A stretch of 64,000 bases of DNA. Source: Lentzea jiangxiensis (lineage in GTDB: Bacteria > Actinomycetota > Actinomycetes > Mycobacteriales > Pseudonocardiaceae). The translations under genes and the position numbers were made by a program. The stretch is from assembly GCF_900104175.1 (NCBI RefSeq), contig NZ_FNIX01000002.1:434001-498000 (forward strand). Reading direction: 5' to 3'. This document shows, piece by piece, positions 40,469 to 47,805 of this stretch (position 1 is its first letter; each line of letters starts with the position of its first letter). The notes below the pieces were generated by a model. It was not told the DNA's origin. It did no database searches and saw only the letters and a list, made by a program, of their open reading frames with translations.

Positions 40469-41677
40469 TCACGCCCGCTGGTCGCGGCGCCGGACCAGGC
40501 ACGCGATCTCCGCCGTGTTGCCCGTCAGCTCGACGGCCCGGTCGTAGGCCGCCCGGGACTCCGCTCTGCGTCCCAGGCGGCGCAGCAGGTCGGCACGCGT
40601 GGCGTGGAACGCGTGATAGCCGGCCAGTTCCGGCTCCAGGCGGTCGACGACGGCCAGCGCGACCTCCGGCCCGTCCAGCTCGGCCACCGCGACGGCCCGG
40701 TTGAGCGCGACCACGGGGGAGGGGTCGATGCGGACGAGCAGGTCGTAGAGCGCGAGGACCTGCGACCAGTCGGTGTCGTGCATGTGGCGGGCCGAGGTGT
40801 GCACGGCGTTGATCGCGGCGAGGACCTGGTAGCGACCGGGAGCCACCCCGGCGGCGAGCCGTTCCCGCACCAGCGCGTGCCCCTCGGCGATCAACGCGTG
40901 GTCCCAGGCGCCGCGGTCCTGTTCGTCCAGCGGGACCAGCTCGTCCCCGGCGACGCGGGCCGGGCGGCGGGCCTCGGTGAGGAGCATCAGCGCCAGCAAC
41001 CCGGTCACCTCGCCGTCGTGCGGCAGCAACGCGTGGAGCAGCCGGGTCAGCCGGATCGCCTCGGCGGTCAGGTCCGGCCGCACGGGGCCGGTGCCGGTGG
41101 CGAGGTAGCCCTCGTTGAACACCAGGAAGAGGACGGTGAGCACGCTCGACACGCGGGCGGGCAGGTCCTCGGCCGACGGCACCCGGTACGGGACGCGCGC
41201 CGCCTTGATCTTGGCCTTCGCACGCGTGATCCGCTGTCCCACGGCGCTTTCCGCCACCAGGAACGCGCGCGCGATCTCGGGCACGGTCAGCCCGCCGACG
41301 AGGCGCAACGTCAGCGCCACCCGCGCCTGCACCGCCAGTGCCGGGTGGCAGCACGTGAAGAGGAGCCGGAGCCGGTCGTCATCGATGGCGCCGTCGGCGC
41401 CGGTCGGCTGCGGCTCGTGCACCACGAGTGCCTCCCGGTGCTTGTCGTCGCGCTTGGCCTCCCGCCGGAGCCGGTCGACGGCCTTGCGCTGAGCGGTCGT
41501 GGTCAGCCAGGCGCCGGGGTTGGGCGGCACGCCGTCGGCCGGCCACCGTTCGACGGCGGTCGCGAACGCCTCGGCGGCCGCCTCCTCGGCGACGTCGAGG
41601 TCACCGAACCGCCGGGTGAGCGCGGAAACCACCCGCGCCCACTCGTCGCGGTGGGCGCGGGTGACCGCCTCGGTCAC
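40469..41677 (-). CDS. ECF sigma factor with C-terminal TPR-like extension (ECF42 type)
   Basis: A 402-residue sigma factor. Sigma-2 lies in about residues 10-80 (DLDVAEEAAAEAFATAVERW), sigma-4 in about 125-180 (GLTVPEIARAFLVAESAVGQ), and a roughly 200-residue SnoaL-free helical extension follows with NEGYLATG and TPR-like repeats. This is the architecture of ECF42 factors, which are characteristically encoded beside YCII/DGPF-domain proteins, and one is present directly upstream, overlapping by 4 bases (GTGA). No anti-sigma factor is seen; the C-terminal extension is thought to replace it in this group. Confidence 0.88.
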   Translation of the reverse strand: MTEAVTRAHRDEWARVVSALTRRFGDLDVAEEAAAEAFATAVERWPADGVPPNPGAWLTTTAQRKAVDRLRREAKRDDKHREALVVHEPQPTGADGAIDDDRLRLLFTCCHPALAVQARVALTLRLVGGLTVPEIARAFLVAESAVGQRITRAKAKIKAARVPYRVPSAEDLPARVSSVLTVLFLVFNEGYLATGTGPVRPDLTAEAIRLTRLLHALLPHDGEVTGLLALMLLTEARRPARVAGDELVPLDEQDRGAWDHALIAEGHALVRERLAAGVAPGRYQVLAAINAVHTSARHMHDTDWSQVLALYDLLVRIDPSPVVALNRAVAVAELDGPEVALAVVDRLEPELAGYHAFHATRADLLRRLGRRAESRAAYDRAVELTGNTAEIACLVRRRDQRA

Positions 41678-41997
41678 CGAAATGGCCGGACCTCGACCTT
41701 GCGGTGGCAGCTGCGCGACCCCGCGGAGGCGAGCGCCAGCGCCACGTCGAGGTCGGGCGCCTCGACGACCCAGAAGCCGGCGAGGTACTCCTTCGACTCG
41801 AGGAACGGCCCGTCGGTGACCAGCGCCGCGCCGTCCCGGTTGTCGACGACGGTGGCCGCGTCGGGCGAGGCCAGCCCGCCCGCGAACACCCAGTGGCCCC
41901 CGGCCCGCAACCGGTCGTTGAACACGTCGATCGCGGCGTCCACCTCGGGGCCGGTGATGCCCGTGCCGTCGTCGACCACGGAGAACAGGTACTGCAT
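41674..41997 (-). CDS. YCII-related (DGPF) protein, ECF42 partner
   Basis: A 107-residue ferredoxin-like-fold protein with the family landmark TDGPFLESKEYLAGFWVVEA in its centre. YCII-like proteins are the conserved neighbours and probable regulon members of ECF42 sigma factors. GGAGAGG precedes the ATG by 7 bases. It is translationally coupled to the sigma factor. Enzymatic role unknown. Confidence 0.9.
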   Translation of the reverse strand: MQYLFSVVDDGTGITGPEVDAAIDVFNDRLRAGGHWVFAGGLASPDAATVVDNRDGAALVTDGPFLESKEYLAGFWVVEAPDLDVALALASAGSRSCHRKVEVRPFR

Positions 41998-42018
41998 CGA
42001 ACGATCCTCTCCTGTGCT

Positions 42019-42633
42019 TCAGCGGCCCGCGTACCGCGGCCGTCCGGCGGGCCGGTACACCTGCGTCATCACGCCCTTCGAGTCGACGCGCGACTCCACG
42101 AGGTCGAGCGCGAGGTCCGGCCCGTTGTCCGGGAACAGCCGAGCGCCCTGACCGACGACGACCGGGACCACGATCAACGTCATCTCGTCGACCAGCCCGT
42201 TCGCCAGCAGCCACCGGACCAGCGTGCCACTGCCGTGCACCTGCAGCTCGCCGCCGCGCTCCTCCTCGAGCCCCGCGATGGCGTGCGCGTCGGACAGCAC
42301 GGTGGTCCCCGCCCATTGCGCGCTGCCGAGCGTCTTGGACACCACGTACTTGGGTCGCGCGTGCAACGCCCGCCGCACGGGCTCCCACTCCCCGGAGTCC
42401 TGTTCGGTCATGGCTCCCCACGACGCGGCGAACAGGTCGTAGGTCCGCCGCCCGAACAGGAACGCGTCGGCGCGTGCGTAGGTCTCCTTGATGAACGCGT
42501 GCGTGTCGGCGTCGCCCTTCCCGAGGGCCCAGCCGCCGCGGTCGAACCCGTTCGCGCGGTCCTCGTCGGTCGCGCCGCCGTTGCCCTGCACCACACCGTC
42601 GAGGGTGATCTGCGTGGTGGTCGTCAGCTTCAT
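42019..42633 (-). CDS. Dihydrofolate reductase/RibD-C-fold protein
   Basis: A 204-residue protein of the RibD C-terminal/DHFR-like family: ITLDGVVQGNGG at the N terminus, FLFGRRTYDLFA and a VHGSGTLVRWLL segment. These standalone proteins bind NADPH but their reductase substrate is mostly unknown. GGAAGAGC lies 8 bases before the ATG. It is 21 bases upstream of the YCII gene, so dhfr-like-YCII-ECF42 looks like one operon, and DHFR-like proteins recur beside such sigma factors. Confidence 0.85.
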   Translation of the reverse strand: MKLTTTTQITLDGVVQGNGGATDEDRANGFDRGGWALGKGDADTHAFIKETYARADAFLFGRRTYDLFAASWGAMTEQDSGEWEPVRRALHARPKYVVSKTLGSAQWAGTTVLSDAHAIAGLEEERGGELQVHGSGTLVRWLLANGLVDEMTLIVVPVVVGQGARLFPDNGPDLALDLVESRVDSKGVMTQVYRPAGRPRYAGR

Positions 42634-42961
42634 GATCGGGTGCTCTTCCTGTCCGGGTGCCGTCCGCTCGTGGACGGCCTCACCCTTGCTACGAACGCGG
42701 CCGGCCCGATCCGACATCGCCTCCGGGATTTCTTCGATGAACTCTCTCGGGAACGACGCAGGGATGCTGCGAGAGGTGGCCAGCGAGAAACGCCGGCGTT
42801 CCGAGCACCCGGTCCTCGGGAACACCGGACGTGGTCCCATGATCTGGCCGGCGGCAAGCGCGCGCAGGATCGAGCTTTCGGATCGCGGGAGGCTGCTGAT
42901 GCGGGCAAGAGGTTGGAGCAACGGATCACCGCTACCGTCCGGGGCCGGCTACGGCGTGCGG
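42634..42961. other. Intergenic, no feature identified
   Basis: 328 bases upstream of the ECF42 operon (- strand) and of a short + strand gene. It must hold the promoter of the operon, but I found no convincing element and no coding sequence I can support. The + frame of the next gene is open through part of it. Confidence 0.4.
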
Positions 42962-43222
42962 ATGTCTTCGACGGACCGGGACCTGTACTTCGAGCCGGCC
43001 TGGTCGTGCGTGGAAGTCGCCCTCGGATCCGGTGATTTCGTGAAGGTGCCCGTGACGAAGTCGTTCTGGCGGAAGTGCACCGAGTTGCGCAGCACCGCGA
43101 TCGGTCAGTGGCTGCTGACCCCCGGCCTTGCGCCGTGGCCCAGAGGAGCGCCACCGCGCCTGGAACTCGTGCGCTCGGAGGACAACCGGTTCCGGCTGAT
43201 CGCGCCGTCGTCGCGATCGTGA
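42962..43222 (+). CDS. Hypothetical protein, 86 residues
   Basis: The frame is rich in aromatic and hydrophilic residues (DLYFEPAWSCVEVALGSGDF, then SFWRKCTELRS) and looks like a compact folded domain rather than an antisense shadow. No family recognised. Start ambiguous: ATG 42962 is used, with a GTG two codons earlier; no strong RBS. It sits 183 bases before the WXG-like cassette on the same strand and could be associated with it. Confidence 0.5.
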   Translation: MSSTDRDLYFEPAWSCVEVALGSGDFVKVPVTKSFWRKCTELRSTAIGQWLLTPGLAPWPRGAPPRLELVRSEDNRFRLIAPSSRS

Positions 43223-43405
43223 ACGTGGCGCATGCCCAGATTTCCGCCAATCCGCACGGCGTCTTCACACGGTGGCTGAATCGACCGTGCACTGCGCCCT
43301 CTCTGCCATTTCTTCCGTCGAAGTGCCGCCTTCTCCACGAATCTCCGCAAGTGATCTCGCTCCGCCAATACCGTGGCGCCCCGACCACGACGAAGGGGGA
43401 GGCAC

Positions 43406-43714
43406 ATGGGGGACGGCTTCACCACCCAGCTCGAGAACCTGGACAAGGCCGCGACCGTTCTGGAGCAACGGATGGCGGGTGGGATGGAGGCGACGCGACG
43501 CAGCCTGACCTCCGCGGTGGAAATCGAGTTCAAGGCGTTCGACACGGCCGATCAGTGCGTGTACCACCTGTTCAGCCGCCTCGGACGTGAGTTTCGGGAG
43601 ACGGCCGACTTCATGCAGCAGGTGCTGGAGGACAACCGCGACAACCTCGTCCTCGCCGCGCAGGCCGTGCGGGAGATCGCGCACCGCTACCGCGAAGCGG
43701 ACGGTCAGGCATGA
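43406..43714 (+). CDS. Small WXG-like helical protein, candidate type VII secretion substrate or partner
   Basis: A 102-residue, almost wholly alpha-helical protein, the size of ESX/WXG100 proteins, though a WXG triplet is not visible. GGGGGAG precedes the ATG by 4 bases. The stop overlaps the next start by 4 bases (ATGA), and the third gene of the cassette encodes a YbaB-like protein, an arrangement common beside type VII effector genes in actinomycetes. Family membership is inferred from size, helicity and context. Confidence 0.6.
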   Translation: MGDGFTTQLENLDKAATVLEQRMAGGMEATRRSLTSAVEIEFKAFDTADQCVYHLFSRLGREFRETADFMQQVLEDNRDNLVLAAQAVREIAHRYREADGQA

Positions 43715-44661
43715 GCGCCGACGGCGACTGGAAGCGCAGCATGATGGAGCTCAGCGGCAGGTTCACCGAGATGCTCGAGAACGCCGCGCTCGAGGACGGG
43801 CGGTACGGCGAATACCGCGAACACGGACCACGCATCGCGCCGTTGTTCGGTGTCTTCGCGTCTGGGCAGATCCTGGAAGTCCAGGCGATGGCGAAGCACG
43901 TCAAGAACGCGCTCGACAACCTCATGGACGTCTACACCAAAGACGCCGGCGAGGTGAACATCCTCCTCGCCGAGTGGGAGGGCGAGGCGGCCTCCGACTT
44001 CAAGATCTACATGAACGACATCGCGTCCGCCGCGGAGCAGTACTTCTTCTGCTTGGAGGCGTTGAAGCTCATCATCGAGGGCGCCGAGCGGCTCATGACC
44101 AAGCTCCGCGAAGACGTCAACGGCCTGGTCGCGCGAACGCTGACTGCCTACGACGCGGCCGCTCAGAGCCAGGAGAAGATCGAGCTCGCGGTGGCAACGG
44201 CGTTCGTCGGCCTGCTCAGCGCGGCGAGCGGGTCGCTCACCGGTGTCATCCTGGCCGGGCTGACGGGATCGATCGGCGTGAAGATGGAACAGCTCGGCGC
44301 CGACAACGAGGTCGACGTCATCAAGAGCATGATCGAGCAGGGCCACCAGATCGTCCGCGGCGTCGACGTCGAACGCGACAAGCTCGAGGACGCCCTCGAC
44401 AACCTCTGCACGTACGTGACGGGCGCGAAGCTCAAGAAGGTGCGCCCAGAGCGGCCGAGCGTCATCACCGCGCCCAGCTTCGACCCCGGCGCCTTCGGCC
44501 TGCCGCCGCACCTGCAGGGCGGCCACCGGCGCCCCGCGCCCGGCGGTGAGCTGGTCGAGGAGCCGCAAGCCAAGGCGGACGGTCCCTACGACGAGAAGAC
44601 GGTCGACTCGGGAGGCAAGGAACGCGTCCGGGACCGCTACGAAGAGCAGGTGCCGCGATGA
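43711..44661 (+). CDS. Helical protein with hydrophobic centre, candidate type VII secretion-associated protein
   Basis: A 316-residue protein. Residues 1-160 are helical (MELSGRFTEMLENAALEDG and a WEGEAASDF motif at about 90-98 that resembles the W-x-G turn of WXG proteins). About 155-190 is glycine/alanine-rich and hydrophobic (VATAFVGLLSAASGSLTG, VILAGLTGSIG). The C-terminal third is charged and proline-rich (PSVITAPSFDPGAFGLPP). The centre could insert in membranes. ATGA overlaps join it to both neighbours. Function unknown; a secreted or surface component of the cassette is the best inference. No toxin active site is visible. Confidence 0.6.
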   Translation: MSADGDWKRSMMELSGRFTEMLENAALEDGRYGEYREHGPRIAPLFGVFASGQILEVQAMAKHVKNALDNLMDVYTKDAGEVNILLAEWEGEAASDFKIYMNDIASAAEQYFFCLEALKLIIEGAERLMTKLREDVNGLVARTLTAYDAAAQSQEKIELAVATAFVGLLSAASGSLTGVILAGLTGSIGVKMEQLGADNEVDVIKSMIEQGHQIVRGVDVERDKLEDALDNLCTYVTGAKLKKVRPERPSVITAPSFDPGAFGLPPHLQGGHRRPAPGGELVEEPQAKADGPYDEKTVDSGGKERVRDRYEEQVPR

Positions 44662-45125
44662 CCGACCCGGGATCGCTGGCGGGTCAGGCAGGCCAGCTCG
44701 TCGAACAGGCCTCCTTCCTGTCGGACCGCGCACGCCGGAGGCTGGAGGCCTTGCGGTCCACGAGGGAGAGCGCTCTCGCCTCCACGGGGGAAGCGTCCAC
44801 CCCGGACGGTTCGGTGCGCGCCACCGTCGACGCGGGCGGCATGCTGACCGCTCTCGTGCTCACACCCGCCGCGCTGCAGCAGAACCCGCGCCGTCTCGCG
44901 GCGGCGGTTCTCCAGGTCGCGCAACAGGCCGCGTCCTCGGCACGGGCCGGGGTGCGGCAGGCGTACACGAGGCTGGAGAACGAGGGACTGGTGAAGCACA
45001 TGCCCTTGCTGCTGCCGGAGGTGTCCGTCGCCCCGCCCGCGCCCGCACCGGCGCCGGTGCGACGGCGGCCGGTGGAGGAGGACGAGGAGTTCGGCGGCCC
45101 GGTCATGAAGGACCAGGGCTGGTGA
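44658..45125 (+). CDS. YbaB/EbfC-like DNA-binding protein
   Basis: A 155-residue protein whose middle (residues 45-105: GSVRATVDAGGMLTALVLTP, then helical) matches the YbaB/EbfC nucleoid-associated fold, with a proline-rich, acidic C-terminal tail (APAPVRRRPVEEDEEF). Members occur beside WXG-type genes in actinomycetes. ATGA overlap with the preceding gene. It ends just before a strong hairpin at 45130-45166. Confidence 0.75.
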   Translation: MTDPGSLAGQAGQLVEQASFLSDRARRRLEALRSTRESALASTGEASTPDGSVRATVDAGGMLTALVLTPAALQQNPRRLAAAVLQVAQQAASSARAGVRQAYTRLENEGLVKHMPLLLPEVSVAPPAPAPAPVRRRPVEEDEEFGGPVMKDQGW

Positions 45126-45129
45126 ACAC

Positions 45130-45166
45130 GACCGTGCCGTCCGGAGCAGCGCCGAACGGCACGGTC
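45130..45166 (+). terminator. Terminator of the WXG-like cassette
   Basis: Perfect 11-base stem GACCGTGCCGT (45130-45140) with complement at 45156-45166, 15-base loop, 5 bases after the YbaB-like stop. Confidence 0.7.
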
Positions 45167-45386
45167 ACGATCGACTCCGTCATCGCCCGCCCCGGTTCCG
45201 CTGTGGGAAGTCGGAACGTCTCACGCCCTGGTCGCAATCGGGTGGCGCTTGGCGTGCAGGGAGGGGCAGATGCCGTTGATCGCGGAGTAGGCGACGGCGG
45301 TCCGCGCTCACCGGATGACTCGCCTCCAGGTCGCGATCACTGCCAGGATCGGGGGCCGGTGACGCGACCATCGGGAGGGGCGAGTG

Positions 45387-46298
45387 GTGCGGAACGAACG
45401 CCGATCGGCACGCGCGATCAGGAGGGCGGCGGCCGTCCTGGCGACGTTCGTGGCGGTGTCCTCGACGGCAGCTGTGCCGGCACGAGCGGCGACCGGCTCG
45501 GTCGAGTACCTCCCGGCGACGCCGGTGGTGGTCGCGCCGACGGGGGAGGCGGTGAGCACGGCCGCCGAACGGTTCTGGGAGCTCCAGCTGAACCTGTGCA
45601 ACAGCGGGATCGCCGGCTGCTACTCGCAGGGCCGGGCGGTCCCCGAGGCGGCGGACCTCATCCGTCAGGTGCGCCCGAACCTCGTGACGCTCAACGAGAT
45701 CTGCTCCGGCGACCTGCCCGCGCACCTGGTCCCGGCGATGGTGTCGGCGTGGCCGGGCGACGCGGTCTACCAGGTGTTCGCCCCGGCCGTCCGGCGCGAC
45801 ACCGGCACGCCGGTGAAGTGCGCCAACGGCCAGGACTACGGCAACGCCGTAGTCGGTCGCGTGGCGGCGGCGAGCCACCGGGGCGTGCGGGCGTGGACCG
45901 GCCGCTACACCAGCCAGGACAGCGGCAACGAGCAGCGCACGTTCGCCTGCGCGTACGCCGTGGGGGACCACCTGAGCTGCGCGACGCACCTCTCGGCGAG
46001 CAGCGAACCGGTCGCGCTGGCCCAGTGCCGGGCGCTGCTGTTCGACGTGGTCCCGGACATCCGGTCCGCCGAGGGCCTGAGCGGGAAGACGGTCGTGGGC
46101 GGCGACTTCAACCTGGAGTACGACACGTCCGACCCGGAGAACGCGCAGAACTGCGTCCCGCCCGGTCACGTCCGCAAGGGTGACGGCGACGTGCAGCACG
46201 TGGTGTTCTCCAGCGACAACGCGTTCGTCAGCACCTCGAAGCACGGCTTGGTCCACACCGACCACGACGGCTGGCTGGTGCGGCTGACCAAGCCGTGA
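45387..46298 (+). CDS. Secreted endonuclease/exonuclease/phosphatase-family protein
   Basis: A 303-residue exported protein: signal peptide in about residues 1-36 (AVLATFVAVSSTAAVPARA), then a DNase-I-like fold with LNLCNSG, the metal glutamate in VTLNEICSGD, GGDFNLEYD and the catalytic HTDHDGWLV at the end. Substrate may be DNA, RNA or phosphoester lipids. GTG 45387 is used (GGGAGGGG 6 bases upstream); GTG 45384 is adjacent. Several cysteines suggest disulfides outside the cell. Followed by a terminator at 46303. Confidence 0.82.
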   Translation: MRNERRSARAIRRAAAVLATFVAVSSTAAVPARAATGSVEYLPATPVVVAPTGEAVSTAAERFWELQLNLCNSGIAGCYSQGRAVPEAADLIRQVRPNLVTLNEICSGDLPAHLVPAMVSAWPGDAVYQVFAPAVRRDTGTPVKCANGQDYGNAVVGRVAAASHRGVRAWTGRYTSQDSGNEQRTFACAYAVGDHLSCATHLSASSEPVALAQCRALLFDVVPDIRSAEGLSGKTVVGGDFNLEYDTSDPENAQNCVPPGHVRKGDGDVQHVVFSSDNAFVSTSKHGLVHTDHDGWLVRLTKP

Positions 46299-46302
46299 CC
46301 CG

Positions 46303-46335
46303 GGGCGTGCCAGTCCACTTCGGACTGACACGCCC
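46303..46335. terminator. Terminator between convergent genes
   Basis: GGGCGTG-C-CAGTCC (46303-46316) pairs with GGACTG-A-CACGCCC (46322-46335), one internal C/A mismatch, 5-base loop; directly after the nuclease stop and 9 bases from the regulator stop at 46345 on the other strand. Confidence 0.75.
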
Positions 46336-46344
46336 GCCCCCGGT

Positions 46345-46656
46345 TCACCCGCGTTTGCCGTGGCGGTCCAGCAGTGCGCGCAACGCGGACATCTCCTCGG
46401 CCAGCGCGGTGCGTCCCGCGGCCGTGATGCTCACCCAGGTCCTCGGGCGCTTGCCCTCGTACCCCTTCTCCACCACGAGCAGCCCGGCCTCCTCCAGCAC
46501 CGCGATGTGCCGCGACAGGTTGCCCGCGGTGAGGCCCAGGGTGGACTTCAGGTACCCGAACTCCACCTTCCCGGCCTCGTCCGCGATGGTGAGGATGCCC
46601 AGCCGGTGGCGCTGGTGGACGACGTCGTCCAGCGCCGCTGTGGGGTGCTCGCTCAT
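46345..46656 (-). CDS. Winged-helix transcriptional regulator
   Basis: A 103-residue protein of the MarR-like/HTH_34 winged-helix group: RHRLGILTIADEAGKVEFGY, then the recognition helix LTAGNLSRHIAVLEEAGLL and a wing GKRPRTWVSIT. ATGA overlap with the upstream membrane-protein gene. The palindrome GTTTGCA-C-TGCAAAC at 47529, in front of the operon, is a likely autoregulatory site. Ligand unknown. Confidence 0.85.
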   Translation of the reverse strand: MSEHPTAALDDVVHQRHRLGILTIADEAGKVEFGYLKSTLGLTAGNLSRHIAVLEEAGLLVVEKGYEGKRPRTWVSITAAGRTALAEEMSALRALLDRHGKRG

Positions 46657-47495
46657 GCGGCGCCCCGGCGCGCGGCGAGCGCACCCAGGCCGCCGAGCAC
46701 GAGCACCGTCGCGGGGAGCAGGACGTCCTGGGCGAAGCCCAGCGCGGGGAGTGTCACGGCTGAATTGTTGACGATCAGCACCGTCGCCGTGAACACGGCC
46801 GTGATCACGGCGCACAGCACGCTGCGTTCGAGCCACGCCAGGGTCGCGAGCCCGAACGCCATCACCGTGAACTGCGCCATGCCGCCCATCCCGAGGTCGA
46901 CGTCGACGTCGGGCACCTGCAGCAACGACAACGACATCGACAGCAGCAGCAGGCCCACCGGGACGAACAGCGGCCTGCGGTGCCGGGCGCGCAGGGCGAA
47001 CACGGCCGGCACCAGCAGCAGCGCCATCGCGATCGCGACCACGAGCGGGGTCGGGTAGACCGGGCTGTACTCGTAGAACAGCGTGAGGCTCAGCGGCAGC
47101 CCGAACAGCACGGCGACCATGCCGAACACCGCGGCGAGGACGTACGTGCGGGTCGGGGTCTCCACCCCGACCCGCCGGGCCCGCCACTGGTACCACCAGA
47201 CGGTGGCGACCACTCCGACGACCAGGACCGCGAGCCAGTACAGCGAGAGCGGCAACGGGTGCAGCACCTCAAGTTGAGACCTCGGCCCGAGATGGACCAA
47301 CGGGTTGAGGAAGCTCCACGGATCGCCCTGCGTCATGTGGTCGGTCGGGTTCGGATCGGGCCGCGTGAGCGGGATCGCGCCGAGCGACAGGACTCCGAGA
47401 AGCAGCAACGGGAACCAGTACCCGTGCCGGTCGTCGCGCGCCCGCCTGCGCAGCCCCGCCAGTTCGTCGAGCAGTTCCGCCGGATCGTCTGCCAT
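46653..47495 (-). CDS. Polytopic membrane protein of unknown function
   Basis: A 280-residue integral membrane protein with about eight hydrophobic segments (for example LLLLGVLSLGAIPLT, LYWLAVLVVGVVATVWW, VVAIAMALLLVPAVFAL) and a charged N terminus. ATG 47495 is preferred over ATG 47501 because the GGGGG tract is then 6 bases away. Coupled by 4 bases to a small winged-helix regulator; the two form an autoregulated unit of the sort seen with membrane-stress sensing. No transporter motif recognised. Confidence 0.75.
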   Translation of the reverse strand: MADDPAELLDELAGLRRRARDDRHGYWFPLLLLGVLSLGAIPLTRPDPNPTDHMTQGDPWSFLNPLVHLGPRSQLEVLHPLPLSLYWLAVLVVGVVATVWWYQWRARRVGVETPTRTYVLAAVFGMVAVLFGLPLSLTLFYEYSPVYPTPLVVAIAMALLLVPAVFALRARHRRPLFVPVGLLLLSMSLSLLQVPDVDVDLGMGGMAQFTVMAFGLATLAWLERSVLCAVITAVFTATVLIVNNSAVTLPALGFAQDVLLPATVLVLGGLGALAARRGAA

Positions 47496-47528
47496 CGTCA
47501 TCCCCCAAGTTGACTGTTTTGCCATCAG

Positions 47529-47543
47529 GTTTGCACTGCAAAC
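47529..47543 (-). promoter_or_regulatory. Palindromic operator upstream of the membrane protein/regulator operon
   Basis: GTTTGCA-C-TGCAAAC, a perfect 7+1+7 palindrome 34 bases upstream of the start at 47495. It resembles the short TTTGCA/TGCAAA sites reported for autoregulating winged-helix proteins. Confidence 0.55.
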
Positions 47544-47568
47544 GTGATGCGTCAACCCGGAGGCGGCC

Positions 47569-47694
47569 TCAGTCGTTGCCGGCGACCCCTTCGGCGAGGG
47601 AGGCGAGCGCGGTCTCCGCGCTGGCGGCCATGTGGTCGCGCAGTGCCTCCGCGACGGTCGCCCTTCCAGGTGGCGCTGGAACTGATGCGCTCAT
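47569..47694 (-). CDS. Possible 41-residue protein
   Basis: A short frame from ATG 47694 (ATG 47703 also in frame) with high G/C at third positions. It predicts a proline-containing start and an amphipathic helix (ATVAEALRDHMAASAETA, then LASLAEGVAGND). The RBS is weak. It could be a real micro-protein or the tail of a lost gene (a TetR C terminus, for instance). No family recognised. Confidence 0.3.
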   Translation of the reverse strand: MSASVPAPPGRATVAEALRDHMAASAETALASLAEGVAGND

Positions 47695-47805
47695 CACTAT
47701 CATTTCAGTGTTGATCAAAACCAAACCTCGTCGGAGGGGCACCCGCAGGACGGCTGTGCCGGTCGCAGCACTACCAGGACGAGGGACGGGGAACGCCGGC
47801 CGACG

